This document shows positions 22,701 through 37,700 of a stretch of DNA of 64,000 nt, piece by piece; positions within the stretch are counted from its first letter, which is position 1; the number at the start of each line of letters is the position of its first letter. The DNA is from Prostheceraeus crozeri (taxonomy: Eukaryota > Platyhelminthes > Polycladida > Euryleptidae), in contig CAJQUW010016913.1 of the NCBI GenBank assembly GCA_907163375.1, forward strand, positions 231,162 through 295,161, given 5' to 3'. The notes beneath the pieces are model-generated. The model did not search any database, was not told the DNA's origin, and saw only the letters and a list, made by a program, of their open reading frames with translations. The position numbers and the translations under genes were made by a program.

Positions 22701-25700
22701 TCATTGCTACTAACAGATGACAATTAATTAATTGAAATTGGGAAAATTATCAATCAATTAATGGAAATTGTATATTCTAGCCAATTAATTCATTGATTCC
22801 AATTAATTGAGGTCAATTGATTTTTGACAATTCCTGATCGTATCTTTTCTAGCATACATTGCCTGAATTTCCTTGCCGTAAAATTCCTGTCATGTGTAAC
22901 AACTAATAATGGAGAGAACAACACAGAAATCAAACATCGAACAAAAACGTTTTCAAGGGGAATGTGCGCATTTTAAGTTTCAAACTGAATATTCAGCTTT
23001 GACTAAAGTCTAAAACACCTAGTTCATCCGTGATATGAATAGCCAACATTCCTTGTATTGACATAGCATCGATAACCGGAGATTTGCCACTCCGCAATCT
23101 TCACAGTTTTCGGAGAGGTCAGTAAGAATTCGATCTCCATGTGAGCATTGAAACATCGGTGCCTTGTTGGCGGAATGTTGCAAGTTTGACATGAAGTTTC
23201 GAATCCAACAGTTGTGTTGTTCGTCATTTCATTATGCGGCAAATGTTTGGCAACGTGCAACGCCAATATAACGCTCGTCCAATCTGCTGTTCATTCGATT
23301 TTCTCAACTCTCTCAATTTGTAGCACTTGTGAACTTTAAGAGGAAGTGGTTGAGAAATCATTACAATGTTACGTAACCTGTCTCTCTCACTCAGGACAAG
23401 AAGTTCATTTAAATGCAAATCAATGATTCCGCTACTGACTTGCATTCCACTTGTGGAATTTTCAGTGATTTTATTCTGCAGTTCACGTGATGTACAGGTA
23501 CTGAAGGGACGTTTTAACACTGTATCCCGCTGACGACTGACTCATGATCAGCAGAACAACTCTAGCACTTCATGAAGAAAGGAATCACCGACAAGTGATT
23601 CGACTTCCAGCATCCTATGGCTACTGCGAAGGGTTTTGCAGGCCATTCACGCATACATCACCGATCAGAGGCATGATAATAGCGCACGCAGATGATACAA
23701 GATGTCCTGAAGACATTCCATGTCAAAAATAACGTCTCCATTCTTAGTAAGTCTGCGTTCCATTGGTTTTACATGTGTTTTCTTTGATCGTGTCTGACAA
23801 GAAGAGGAACCAGGTAGAACTCGATAGACGCATGGTGTGTACATCATTCTGTGAAAGTCTCATTTTCGGCCTTGTTCCCTGAGCGTGAACTATTGATGAT
23901 ATCTGAAGCTTCTATCAAAATTCTTAAAGTCATGCGCCACAAAGAGTCGCTTTATCTTTCTGATCAGTAGATTCAATTCCTGACTGGTACGTCATCTTTC
24001 TAATCACTTTTCATCGTTTGAAATATTTACGTCAATGTCTCCGTGGCACACTGGTTAAGTGCTTGGCCTAAGGATCTGTCGGTCCAGAGGTCGAGCCCCG
24101 ATGGTGTCATTGGAAGTCGTTGGGAAGGGCATCCGGACTAAGAGATCACAGCACTCCAGATTGAAGTCTATGTCTTAGGAGTCCAAGTCCCCTATCATGG
24201 GGAGTAGTGATGTTAAACATTCACTCATGTGATACATACCATTCTCTCTCTCTCTCTCATAAATCATTCTCTCACTCACTCAAATAGTAAATTCTCATCA
24301 TAAAACGTCTATAATGCACATTGTATGTGCGCAGAAATCGTGTTGACATATGCTGAGAAAGTCACATTTGCTGCTGTAGAAGACAAGATCGGACAGAATA
24401 CAGAGGTTCATGGTGTCGTCATAGAAACAGCTGATCGCCATATCTGTTGAGGAAGTTTGTCGTCCTAACAACAGAGCGTGGATATTAAATTTCAATATTT
24501 ATTGTTCACCAAATGCTTTCCTCCCAGCCACTTTGTTAGTTCTGTGTCGGTCTTTTCACCTCATCTCATTTGTCTTTTCCTTTTTCTCTCCCTCTCTCTC
24601 CACACACGCACACACTTCGATGAACCAAAAGCAATGAATTAGTTTAATCCGATAATGCCAATTAGTTAACACTTGATATTAGGTGATAATATACAGAAAC
24701 AATTTTACTACAATGTTACGCAATTTCTCGGAGATAGGTGCCATCACGCCTTAGCTTACGACAGCTTCGTTTTCAAGACGATATCTCATTGACTCCACCG
24801 ATGACAGGCAGGAATGTAACAAATTTTTAATCAATGGATTAATCGTTCAACAATTGCTAATCATCTTTTTGATCGCAAGGGTAAAGATTGCAGAGTGCCA
24901 TATTCTCCTGGGCATTGAATAGAATGATGTCCTCAGACTTGAACAATTGATCACGGCAGTTCCTTGGAAACCGTAGACGTTGCGTTCCGCCGTACAAGGA
25001 CTCGTCAGTTCTGCTCGGAATGGCCCAAACTAGCTATTCTATCTTTTTGAACATTAGAATGATGTTCACCTTGGCATGATCCTGTCCTCCAAGCTACAGA
25101 GAATTGAATCACCATTTGATGATATCCAAATTAGTAAATAAATTGGTATGTATGATCGATTAGCCACCCGATCGTCCTCTTATCTTAGGTAATCATTCTT
25201 GAAGTTATTCTCGCAGACTCGCGTGTTATTTGAAGTGAAATTACGGAGCCCTTCCTACCGGCTGCACGTACAGATTTTTATCGGACAAACTTGTTTCTGA
25301 TCATTCTAATTCAAGATGAGGCAGTTTCAACATCATTCAAGCTGCTTCAAAGAGACGTTGTGTGTTAGCCTATGGTTAGATCATACAAGAACAAGATGAG
25401 ATTCATTATCGTGCTATGACACAGAAATCCGTGAATAACAACAGTTCAATCATCAGTTATTCAACCGGAATGCTCTGCATTGATGTTCTGTCATCGAATG
25501 TTTCACGTTATTACGCTATCAATGGTCTCTGTGACTGAATGACTTGTTGAATGTCTATGTCTAGTCAATGTAATTCAAAATTTAACAATTTCTATGTTAA
25601 TTTGTTGACATAGATTTCAACATTGAATGAATTGAAACCGCTTAACATTAGATATTTAACATTACCTTCAACTAAATATCGCCAATGAGCAATACGTCTA

Positions 25701-28700
25701 TGCCAAAGACTACATAGATAGGATTCAAACATTTAAATTTGACAGCGGACAAGTAGAATTTTCGTAGCTTTCAGACCGAAACGCTAATGGAGGAATTCTT
25801 TTCCCATGCAAAGATGTCCAAAACTACTTCTCGTTTTCAAATGATATAACCTTCACAGTAATATATACATATCAACAGGCTAATTCATCGAATAACGTTC
25901 GAGATGACTGACTTGATTTGCATCATGGAAATGGCTTCAAACTCCTCTGTTGAATCTATTTCTCCGGCATTTGTTAGACCTCAAAATATGGTAGAGCCGA
26001 AGTGTTTATAGAGAAGAAGTTTTGCGCACGCGCAGCACACGATGTTGCTGGTACCAATAATCGATCTTTGTTAGCAAATCAATTTCATTCTCTATGTTTA
26101 TCGATGGACATAGCTTCATTGTCGTATGTCAGAAAGTGTCATGAGAGAGATTCTCATTGGATTCAGCATTCCGGCTATAAGCGATGACATTGCATTGATT
26201 TCATCAAGTCGCTATTCGCGATGCCGCTCGCTATCGTCTATAATAATCGATAAAAATCGTCTATAAATTGAGGGAGAGTTTTATTTTATTTCTTGCATCT
26301 CGGAAAATTAAAGCTGGGTTTTTCAAAGGAAATGAATGTAATGATATATCTCCATCGATTTTGGCAGCTGAGTAGCCGTTCGTACAACCATGGCTGATGC
26401 TCTGCAGAATGTTAACTTGGTTATTTCTCTGCGACCGAGGGGGACGCGAGTCACTGTTGATTCTCATGTTTACACCTGAAAGCCGAAGCACGCTATTGAC
26501 CAATTAGCGAGCGTTTCCCGAAAATCAAGCGGCATCGCGAATTGATGTTAGGACAATAGTTGGTGCAAGGAATCTCTATCGACTTACAAGACCAGTAGAA
26601 GGCCTTCATCAGCATTTCTCAAGGCTAAAGAGCTCGAACATCAAACCCATTGAAACTTTGAGAGGACATACAATAACTATGATGGCATTAGCAGGTCTTG
26701 TGCATGTGTCCGCCATAGGTATTGATGAAATTGTTCCTTAATGAGTTATCTACGAGATTTGATAAAACTTTCACCATTTTTGTAACATTCACAAATGGGA
26801 AGTGTCTACCAATACTTCTTGGAGTTGCTTCGTATCACCTCTACAAATTCAACGTAACAAAGCATCCTGAAATGTATAAGAAATTAAAATACTTGGTAGA
26901 AGGACAAACAACGGTTCTCCTCTCCCGATGAGGAATCAATCGGCGAGTAAGTCGTGTCAAAATTATGATGAAGGTCTTACATTGAAGAGATATCATTTAA
27001 CAGTTTGCCCATTCAGTTGACAAGAGGACAGGTCTGTTTCCAATCATGAGTGTTTGCTGGACAAGTTTTAAGATATGGGCGCATCTGTACATTGGAGAAA
27101 GATTTCATCCAAAAAGTCAATCGTACAGCTACTACTCTCATTAAGAGAGGATATAACAGCTGCATAAGCATAGTGAGACTTTATTGAAATACGTATATTT
27201 TTCTGCTAAGCAGCTTCTTAATAATTGTGCGTGCTTTCATTGATTTAATCAATTTCGAGACTGCTTTCATACAGCAGGGCCCCGCTTGGGTGAGTTTGAG
27301 CGTTCAGGAGTAGGGGCCGAAACGCGAATCCTTACCCAACTTCCTGCTGATGACCTCAATTGTACATTTTTTCAATTAGGTAATCTGTTGTAGTTGTTAT
27401 TTCCTCTAACCTGTAGGGAACGCCACATGGGTCCTTTTGAGGGATCAAATTCTTTTCACTTGTCGTTATCTTCTACTTCATCTTCTCCTCAATCAAAGCA
27501 TTAAATTTCATTCTGACGCAATTGACATGTGCAAGCATCTGGGCGACCAGACCTGCAGATTAAGTTTTGTCAATACATATAAGCAATTTCCGCAATTACT
27601 ACACTGCCCAACACACAGTGTGGCAGACAGGCAGGGGTTTTCGAGTAAGTCATCAATTTTTTTCTCACTTATATTTACACAGTACTTTTTTTCATTACCT
27701 ACCATTTGAATATTTTCAACATTTACATTTGTGTTTTATTCTTATTTTTCACATTGGTTTTACTTACTGAATAGTTTGATTTGTGATTTAATTCATTATT
27801 AACTCGCCTAAGGTTAGCCCTTGCTAATTTGATGTGTGTGAGAGAATTAATGTCAGTTCAAGTTAGAAGGAGGAATGAAACACGGCAAAATATGAATACA
27901 AATATTATTGAGGTCATCAACAGGAACTTGGTCAGGACAATTGCGCTTCGACCGCTAAATCTGGAACCCTGAAACGCAGTCCTGTACATGTTGCATGCTA
28001 CACATTGTAATTAATGTATTAGACATTACATTGCAAGATGCACAGTCTCAAGAATGAAGTTCATAGTAATGGAATAATTATTTTCACGAAGATTAAAAAG
28101 TCAACTTTTCAGTGCGAGGAGCGATGTCGTTGTCGCGAGAGCTCAGCGATCTAGACAATGATATCGCTCAGAGTACTGATAAGGAATTTTTAATCGAGTG
28201 AAGGTAATTTATTTCTATGAACGCATCTCAATCTGGAATGTGTTAGATATTTTAGCCCGTCCTATTTGACGGCCAAACTGTGACATTAAGAAGTCTATGG
28301 CCATACTTGGAAATGCATGATATTTCTATCCATGGATTGGGAACAGACCTTAGTATACCTTAGTGTCCAGTATTTGTCACATTCTATTTACTAATCAAAT
28401 AGCGACTGAAAAATGAAAAGAACCGCAGAAATTCTAATAAAGAAAATAGCAGTAGTTAAAGATGCGAAGCTAGCAGTAAAACATACGCAGATCGAAGGAG
28501 TCAATTTTATCGAATATTGTCAGCTATTTGACAGAAAACCAAAATACCAGTAATGTTGATAATTGTGTTAATAATAAATCGTTTACCAAATTCATATTTT
28601 TGATTCTGCAATAGATGGATAATTCCATTGAGCATATTGCAATGCTCCTATGTTTGAAATGCTAGATGTAGGCACTTGTCAAGGATATTCAGCGTAAGTA

Positions 28701-31700
28701 CAATGAAAATAATACATAGAGAGATTAAAATCATGACGCAGTTATACTTAGCAGTATAAAAGTTCATGAACTGCATAGTGTTGACCGCAAAGACTGAAAA
28801 GTTGACCAGGGATTGTAGGGGCTGCAGAAGCAATTCAACGTTGCTAAATTAAAAAAAATAACAAGCGCACGGCTAGTTAATTTTCAGAGAATGCAAAATA
28901 TCATTTAAAAGAAAGTTATTCCATCCTAAAAAGTATAAGAAATTGAAACATTTACACGTACTAGATAATCGTTCAGTACGGGTAAAAGGCATCTCATACT
29001 TATTTGAAAAAGTCAATTTTCTTGGCAAAAAGTCTCCAAGGATGTGCGATGGAACCGAATCAATTTGGTCAAAAAGTTTCAAAGTTATTTGCATGCATCG
29101 TTCTTTAACACATTCCTGTGTACACTCACACTTTCTAGCAATGCCAGATGGTGTCCAAAACATGATTTTGTGAACACGATTTTCAACTTTTTGAAGTATA
29201 TCACTTTGCTTTTTATTAGCACCAACGAATACTGTACTCGCATATTCAAAGATTTATCAGAGACGTATAAACCAAATGGAGGTCAGTCAGTGAAATCAGG
29301 GGCTTCAGACGTCTTTCAATGTGAATACGTTGGCATGCTTTAGTTTTCAGCTTGCGAAAATGTTCGTCCCAACTGAGGTCCTCTACTATTGTTACTCCTA
29401 GGAGTTTCATTGATGTGACTTGTTCAATTGGTAGATTTTCTGAAATTCGAACGGACGTTTAGTAATGAACAGGGCTTTCGATTTTTCTGTATTGAGTTTC
29501 ATCGAGTTGTTGTCGCACCATTCTCTCAGATTCTGAGTTTCTGTCTTCACCAAGTCTGTAATGTCTTCTGCGTTACTTGACTGAAGGGGTACAACGAGTG
29601 TAAAGTCATCTGTCTTAACAGCTGTACAGTCATCATTAACTGAAATGTGCCTCAGACATTTAAAGAAGGACAGAGTCCAGCCAGTAGAGGTCAAGAGGCG
29701 GGGACATAAACCACTTTCAACTCAAGACGTGCTGCAAAAAAAATTCAACGTAACTAAATTTATAATAAATAACAAGCGCACGACTAGTTGATTTTCAGAG
29801 AGTGCAAAATATCATTTAAAAGAAAGTATCCCATTCTGAAGAAATTGAAACATTTCCAAGTATTAGATGCACAAACAACGGTCAACATAGCTGACAATCT
29901 GACCTCTGATCAAGGCTAATAGGAGCTTAGAAGCTTGTATAACCCATTCAACAGCTCAATGTCTCCGCTTTCTTGTCTCATTCCAGCCCAGTACCATGTC
30001 AGAGTCCGACAGCATTCAAAGTGGAGGGAAACGGTACCGCAAAGCCTCCCGTGCGCAGTCGAACGCGTCTCGGAGCATGTATCATCTCGCCTCTGGGCTT
30101 CCCGAGGACTCCGTCCAGCCGAAGATTAAAGCCAATGGCAGCAAGAGTCCGTATGGGAGTTGGAGCAAAGGAAGTTTGGCGAGCCGCTTCAGCAAGAGTT
30201 TCAGTGACTTGACGCAGGTGAGTGAGACAGGAATGCGGAAAATGGATGTATGACGCAGCACCGGTGATCCGAAGTTTGTACAATCTCATGTGAGGTTAGG
30301 AATTTACTCAAGTATTCAATGTTCAGCAGCACTTTTCAATAGAAAATAGTGGGCTGTGCGCGGTGCGCCAAAATGTGCGGATTTCCATAAAATTCATGTT
30401 TTACTGCTCATTTTATCTGCTACCTGCGTCACAGTTAATAGGAGAGAAAAATATTTTAAACATCAATTCATCCAAATAGAGGATTATTATTCCATTCTAC
30501 TCGTCATTTCAGTCTCCACCGCAGACTTCGGTTCGATTCCTAGGTCGGGCGAGTGCGGTGGGGGAATCAAGGGTGTTGGTGTCTTTACTGACTTCATGGT
30601 TGTCATTCTCTTAAGATATTCATCATTTCAATTCAAACTAAAGGTTTCTGTATCATGGAACTATTGAAATTCACCTCTGTATCGTAAAATAACCGATGCA
30701 TTTCTTGATGTTGAGAAAAAATGTGAAATATGACGAAAATCGGGTAATTCAAGTTCCTGATGAATTATTCTAGGTCACTGAATCTCAAGTCAAAATCTCA
30801 TAGTGACCACTGAGCACCCTTGCTGAGATGCAGGCTATCTTAGCATTCCAGCGACCAGCGATCCGCCCGAAACATTTTCTCAGCATCCGGTGTTATCACA
30901 TCACAGAGAGACTACTGAGCACCCTGCTGTTGCTCCTCTTACTGAGGTGCAGGCTATCTTAGCATTCCAGCGACCAGCGATCCACCCGAAACATTTTCTC
31001 AGCATCCGGTGTTATCACATCACAGAGAGACTACTGAGCACCCCTGTTGAGGTGCAGGCTATCTTAGCATTCCAGCGACCAGCGATCCACCCGAAACATT
31101 TTCTCAGCATCCGGTGTTATCACATCACAGAGAGACTACTGAACACCCTTGTTGAGATGCAGGCTATCTTAGCATTCCAGCGACCAGCGATCCACCCGAA
31201 ACATTTTCTCAGCATCCGGTGTTATCACATCACAGAGAGACTACTGAGCACCCCTGTTGAGGTGCAGGCTATCTTAGCATTCCAGCGACCAGCGATCCGC
31301 CCGAAACATTTTCTCAGCATCCGGTGTTATCACGTCACAGAGAGACTATTGAGCACCCTTGTTGAGATGCAGGCTATCTTAGCATTCCGGCGACCAGCGA
31401 TCCGCCCGAAACATTTTCTCAGCATCCGGTGTTATCACATCACAGAGAGACTGCTGAGCACCCTTGTTGAGATGCAGGCTATCTTAGCATTCCAGCGACC
31501 AGCGATCCGCCCGAAACATTTTCTCAGCATCCGGTGTTATCACATCACAGAGAGACTACTGAGCACCCTTGTTGAGATGCAGGCTATCTTAGCATTCCGG
31601 CGACCAGCGATCCGCCCGAAACATTTTCTCAGCATCCGGTGTTATCACATCACAGAGAGACTACTGAACACCCTTGTTGAGATGCAGGCTATCTTAGCAT

Positions 31701-34700
31701 TCCAGCGACCAGCGATCCGCCCGAAACATTTTCTCAGCATCCGGTGTTATCACATCACAGAGAGACTACTGAGCACCCTTGTTGAGATGCAGGCTATCTT
31801 AGCATTCCGGCGACCAGCGATCCGCCCGAAACATTTTCTCAGCATCCGGTGTTATCACATCACAGAGGGACTACTGAGCACCCTGCTGTTGCTCCTCTTA
31901 CTGAGATGCAGGCTATCTTAGCATTCCGGCGACCAGCGATCCGCCCGAAACATTTTCTCAGCATCCGGTGTTATCACATCACAGAGAGACTGCTGAACAC
32001 CCTGCTGTTGCTCCTCTTACTGAGATGCAGGCTATCTTAGCATTCCGGCGACCAGCGATCCGCCCGAAACATTTTCTCAGCATCCGGTGTTATCACATCA
32101 CAGAGAGACTGCTTGAAAACCGAGTAATGTTGACTGAAGATGTTGACATTGTTGCTGTAATTTGCCGCAACACTGCTTTGGATATAGTGTCTACACTTCC
32201 TGATGTGTTCAGGCCTTCTTTCCCCTGCTATATTGGCCTTCGATATTCCTTTGATATTCAAGGAATTAATTATACTCCCGAAGTTTCGTTCCCAATGATT
32301 TGATTAATTTATGGTCATTGTAATTTTTCACCAGTTTTTGTTAATATCTGGCATATAAGTTCCGCTTCTATCTAGCCGTCATCTAGTTTTGCAGCGTTCC
32401 ATTATAGCTTTCATAGACAGGCGTGTTAAGGATGACTCACTTACAAGTGTTGGCAAAATAAAATGTGATGTCTATGTCAATCTGTTTCAGGCTATTTGGC
32501 AGTATTAGAATTTTCCTAGTACTCCATGAAATTTGCTTTGAATTCTAGAAATATGAACACTTTTTAGTGAAACATAGAGATCCTACCTTCAAGATTTTGA
32601 AGTTTTAATTGACTGTCACACAACAATCTAGAGCGCCTACACAATTCAATCCTCGCTATTCATTAGGTGTTTCAGTGCAACTTTTATTGAAAATCACCGC
32701 TTCCCACACCTGCTGCACCGGTGCGAGCACATGCGGCTTGCGCGCAGCCCAAGTTATAAGTTACAATTAAGCTGGAATGTTAGCGAGTCGTATTTTAAAA
32801 GTAGCTGCTCATTGTTATCGCATGTTTCAAAGATGATTCCCGTGCGCAGGTCTGCCCTCTGCAGGGTAGGCTGTGACCCAGGTAGAATGAAAGCCACGGT
32901 ATTAATCCCGTGTCAACCCTGCTGATAAGTGCATCTGATGAAACATTTTTCCTAATGCCTGTTCACTGTTGTTTTTATCTCTTTGTCGTTGTGGTGATTA
33001 GGGGCCCATAAAATATGGAAAGACGTGCTGCATGAATTATTCTTCTGTGTCACTATCTGTTCCGCTGCTGTTTCTAGTTATAAAAGAGAATTTTGCTCCG
33101 GTTTCATCATAGCAATAGAAATTGAGGTGAACAACGCCATGGAAATCATCGTTTGATTAGCTTTAATGTAAATCTAACTGTAGAAAAATTACAATGCAAA
33201 ATGCAGTGATAAACTTCGGCAGTGAAATCCATCATTTCATTAATCTCATGTTTATCAGGTTTTGCAACTGTTTATCATTCACTCTGCATTGTCATGCGTG
33301 AAATGCATTGTTCCCGTGCATCGGAAAGAAGTTGAAGCAAAATTCTATGGCCTCGGGAAGGTAAGAAAATGTAGATATCTGAAGCCACGAAACGGCTGAA
33401 GATTTCTATGATTTTCTTGCCTGACAGAGACCATAGAATTCCTTATCTTCTAATCTCTATGTCACCATGCGCCTTAACTATAAATCCTATATATCTATTG
33501 TAAGTTTATCCTGACGGCTGGCGACTGGAGGTTAGAACATAATACAACGGAAAATAAGAACTCTTGTTGAAGGCAGACCCTGATTGGAAGATGTAATACT
33601 CGAACTGCATATGTAGGTCAATAAAGAAAAATATGTGTCTCTAATTTGTCGATATATTCATCTGAAAAGTTATTGTATCAGTTTAAGAACAGAATAATGC
33701 TTGATGAATACTATTCATCTGATAATGGTTTTCTCCAACTCTCAAATGTGCAGCAGTATTATAGAAACTCTGTATACATTACAGAAATATACATAATATC
33801 TTGAAATTAAGAGAAAATTGAATTTGTATTTTCAGACCGTGTTCTGTTATTTTGGCATCTCCTCAGAGGACATTTAATAAACATTTGTAAACTTTGCAAT
33901 AGCTGAATTCAGGAGAGAAGAAAACTAAAGATAATTTTCCTAATTACTGTCCATGTCTCGGTTCTGTATCATGCAGAACTGAAAGCCATACATTTGTGTT
34001 GTCTTCTATTTTAGAACACCTTGACCATTCCTGTGGTAAGTTCTAGGATAGCCGCATAATTGCACCTGGCTGATTTTCTTCTTTTTCTATCTGGAAATCT
34101 CTTTGTTGTCTTTCTTGTGAATGAATTTCGGTGTTGGAACTTTATCCTGATGATTCATGTGACAGGTATCTGCATGGGTTTCACGGATTTCTTTCCATAA
34201 TTTTCTGAAATGACAGTTTCAAATGCTGCGTTCGAGACTGAACGCTGATAAAGATGACTCGTAACAGTTATCTACGCAATTCGTGCAAAGGTTTCATCTT
34301 CAATGCAGTTTTCGAGATCAACATGTCTGTACACAAGCCGGGAGGTTGAGGGCATACACTGCGTGACAAAATTTTAGAGCAGAATTATAGGCACTTTGAA
34401 TGATAAAAATTCATTTCACACGAATCCAGCAACTTGCATGGCCACCTCTGTTTAGCTGCCCATTGTCATCTTGGAGGATGAGATGGTGCCTTTATACTGT
34501 TGGAATAACAGAGGGAGTCACAATCTCAGAGATATGAGGTGCTTTGATGACAGTAGCAGCCTTGACCCGTCCACCGGTGCCAAATACCGGCTGAAATCAT
34601 GTACAACCTCTTCTGTTGTGGAAATCGAGGGTAAACTGTGATGACTCGTCTACATCACTCAATTCGTGTATCGCTTGCTATTGGAAACGGCAAACAATAA

Positions 34701-37700
34701 GCTGGCAGCAGAGGACAACAGAGCCAGTGAGAGATGCGTGCGTGCTGTGATATCACTTCGCACACACCGAAACACACATCGATGCGTGGCTTCGATTCAA
34801 TGTATGCACTATGCAGTGAGCAATGCCGAGGAGAGGATGTGAAATCATCAAGTGAACTAATTTTCGTACGCCTGCTACTTTCTTTAATAATGATCGGAAG
34901 GACCAACATTATGGGAAAACTTGTGCGCAATGATCTGAATTCTTCGAATCTGAAGGAATTGTGGCAATCGAAGCACTTTGCTGGAATTCAGGGCAATCCG
35001 CAAGCGACGCACGACTTTTTCCTATCTCTGTAAGGTATAAGGAATTCCTTTTTGCCCACTTAATAAGTTCCTCGATGTGCCGTCCATTTCGTATTAATCA
35101 CACTTCTAGCAAACCGAAGCAGATAAACAAAATATTTAATTCTGTGGTTACGACTCATGCAGAAAGAAAGCAAATTTTGCAATTATACGATGCTCAAAGT
35201 TATCCAAACGTTGATCCTGTGTTGTGATATCTTCACATGGCTATGTTTGAGAGGGCACATAGAAATTTGTTTAGTACGAGTAGTAACATCGACTTAGAAA
35301 TCTAACAGCTGCCATTGATTAGTAATAATAAGTGTTCAGTTTTTTCTGTCACGCAGTGCAGTTAGTTGATCGAGAATACTGCAGTTAAGATGGATATCCT
35401 GCACGGATTGTGTGAGTAACTTTATAGTTCAACTGAAGGATGCCCTGAGTAGTCATGGAATGATGTGTTTAGGAAAGAGTCAGGTTTTGTACACAAGTTT
35501 TCGGATACAAAAGCTTTGGGCCTTTATAGGAACTGTGAATTGTGAGGTGTTTGAGAATGATGTTTCTATTGAGATGGATAGAATGTTGATGTGAACAGCT
35601 TTTACCAGGAGCAGTACTGCACGTGTAAATTGACCTGACATGAACTATCGTGATTTTTTAAAGAATTTTCACCCCTAACACAGCTATGAGCCATGAATGA
35701 AGCTAGGAGTAGTCAATGAAAAGTGATCAATTGTATTACTTTAAATAAATAAAAGGAAAAAACCAGATCTTCTAATCTGATTAATCTGCCCCCATCAGAA
35801 ACCTGTTCGCACGCCTCTTGAAAGTATCAAGATTGTATTGGTCAGGGAAAGTGGTCTGGGGAAGCTGATTCCAAAGCTGTGCCGTGCGAACAAAAAAGCT
35901 TTTCGAGCGACTCACAGTACGTGCGCGTTCTAAGCTCACATTATAGCATGTGAGTGCATTAGCTCTGCGTGTGCTTCTGGAGAAGATCTTAGGTTTGGGT
36001 ACGCACTCATTTACTGCAGAGCTGCTTCTACCGAAATAATATCTGTACAAGAGACTGAGTGAAGTAACATCCCGTCTGACGGAGAGCGGCTGCAACTTGC
36101 TATCAAGTTTTTCAGCCATGAGATTCTTGACACGTTTCTCAACCCGTTCAAGGAGGTTAAAATGCGTTTGTGGGGCGCCGGCCTCCATCAGAGGACGAAT
36201 AGTGGACTTGTAAAGATAGCAGACAGTCTGTGGTGGAAGATAGCTGCTGGCACGATAAAGACTGCCAATGCGTTGAGCTGCCTGCTTGCTGATGGACTGG
36301 ATGTACGGTTTCCATGACAAGTAATGCATGTGGTTGGAAATCACAGTAACCGTCTTGCTTTGCTCTACTATTGATTACTAGTTTTGGTGTATTTATGATG
36401 AATGCTTCACGGATTTTTCCAATGAAAGTGATTTTGACTGAAAACTGTCGGAAAACAGAACATTTTCGGTCATTTCAATGCGAACATAGTTAACGCAGAA
36501 ATCATGAACGTTATTTAAAGGGAAATGTAGCTGTCCAGAAAACATGGCTGTCAGTCAATCGTTAATTGCTGATGTGAAGAAGGAGTAAGCAGCCATGTCA
36601 TTCGTCTATACAATGACGCTTAGCTGTTTTCTGATTATCACACACCCGGCGAGAACGGCCATCAAGTGAAATAAATACCAGCCCATCAGCACCTGTATCT
36701 TTGGAAAGTATTCATGTCACTGATGTCAGTCACCAAAATCATCTATCAGCTATTGCCAAATAATGACCTCATAATTCAATATGGCCGCCATAATTACAAA
36801 AATCTGCTGTAATCCGAAAATAAATGGTTTTAAGGCCCAATAATGTATTGCGAAGAGATATAAAGTCGACCATTTCCTTTCATCTGATTCTATTTAATGC
36901 CAATAAGTTCCATATATGTCAAATAATGACGTTATAGGCCTAATTCAATATGGCCGCCATAATTACAAAAATCTGCTGTAATCCGAGAATAAATGGTTTT
37001 AAGGCCCAATAATGTATTGCGAAGAGATATAAAGTCGACCATTTCCTTTCATCTGATACTATTTAATGCCAATAAGTTCCATATATGTCAAATAATGACG
37101 TTATAGGCCTAATTCAATATGGCCGCCATAATTGCAAAAATCTGCTGTAACCCGAAAATAAATGGTTTTAAGGCCCAATAATGTATTGCGAAGAGATATA
37201 AGGTCGACATTTCCGTTCATCTGATACTATTTAATGCCAATAAGTTCCATATATGTCAAATAATGACGTTATAGGCCTAATTCAATATGGCCGCCATAAT
37301 TACAAAAATCTGCTATAATCCGAAAATAAATGGTTTTAAGGCCCAATAATGTATTGCGAAGAGATATAAAGTCGACCATTTCCTTTCATCTCATACTATT
37401 TTCATGCCAATAAGTTCCATATATGTCAAATAATGACGTTATAGGCCTAATTCAATATGGCCGCCATAATTACAAAAATCTGCTGTAACCCGAAAATAAA
37501 TGGTTTTAAGGCCCAATAATGTATTGCGAAGAGATATAAAGTCGACCATTTCCGTTCATCTGATACTATTTAATGCCAATAAGTTCCATATATGTCAAAT
37601 AATGACGTTATAGGCCTAATTCAATATGGCCGCCATAATTACAAAAATCTGCTATAATCCGAAAATAAATGGTTTTAAGGCCCAATAATGTATTGCGAAG

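Noticed and set aside
30890-31921. 343-codon repetitive ORF as a real protein
   Set aside because: Openness follows from a 105-bp period and an open unit. No splice signals, domain or codon bias.
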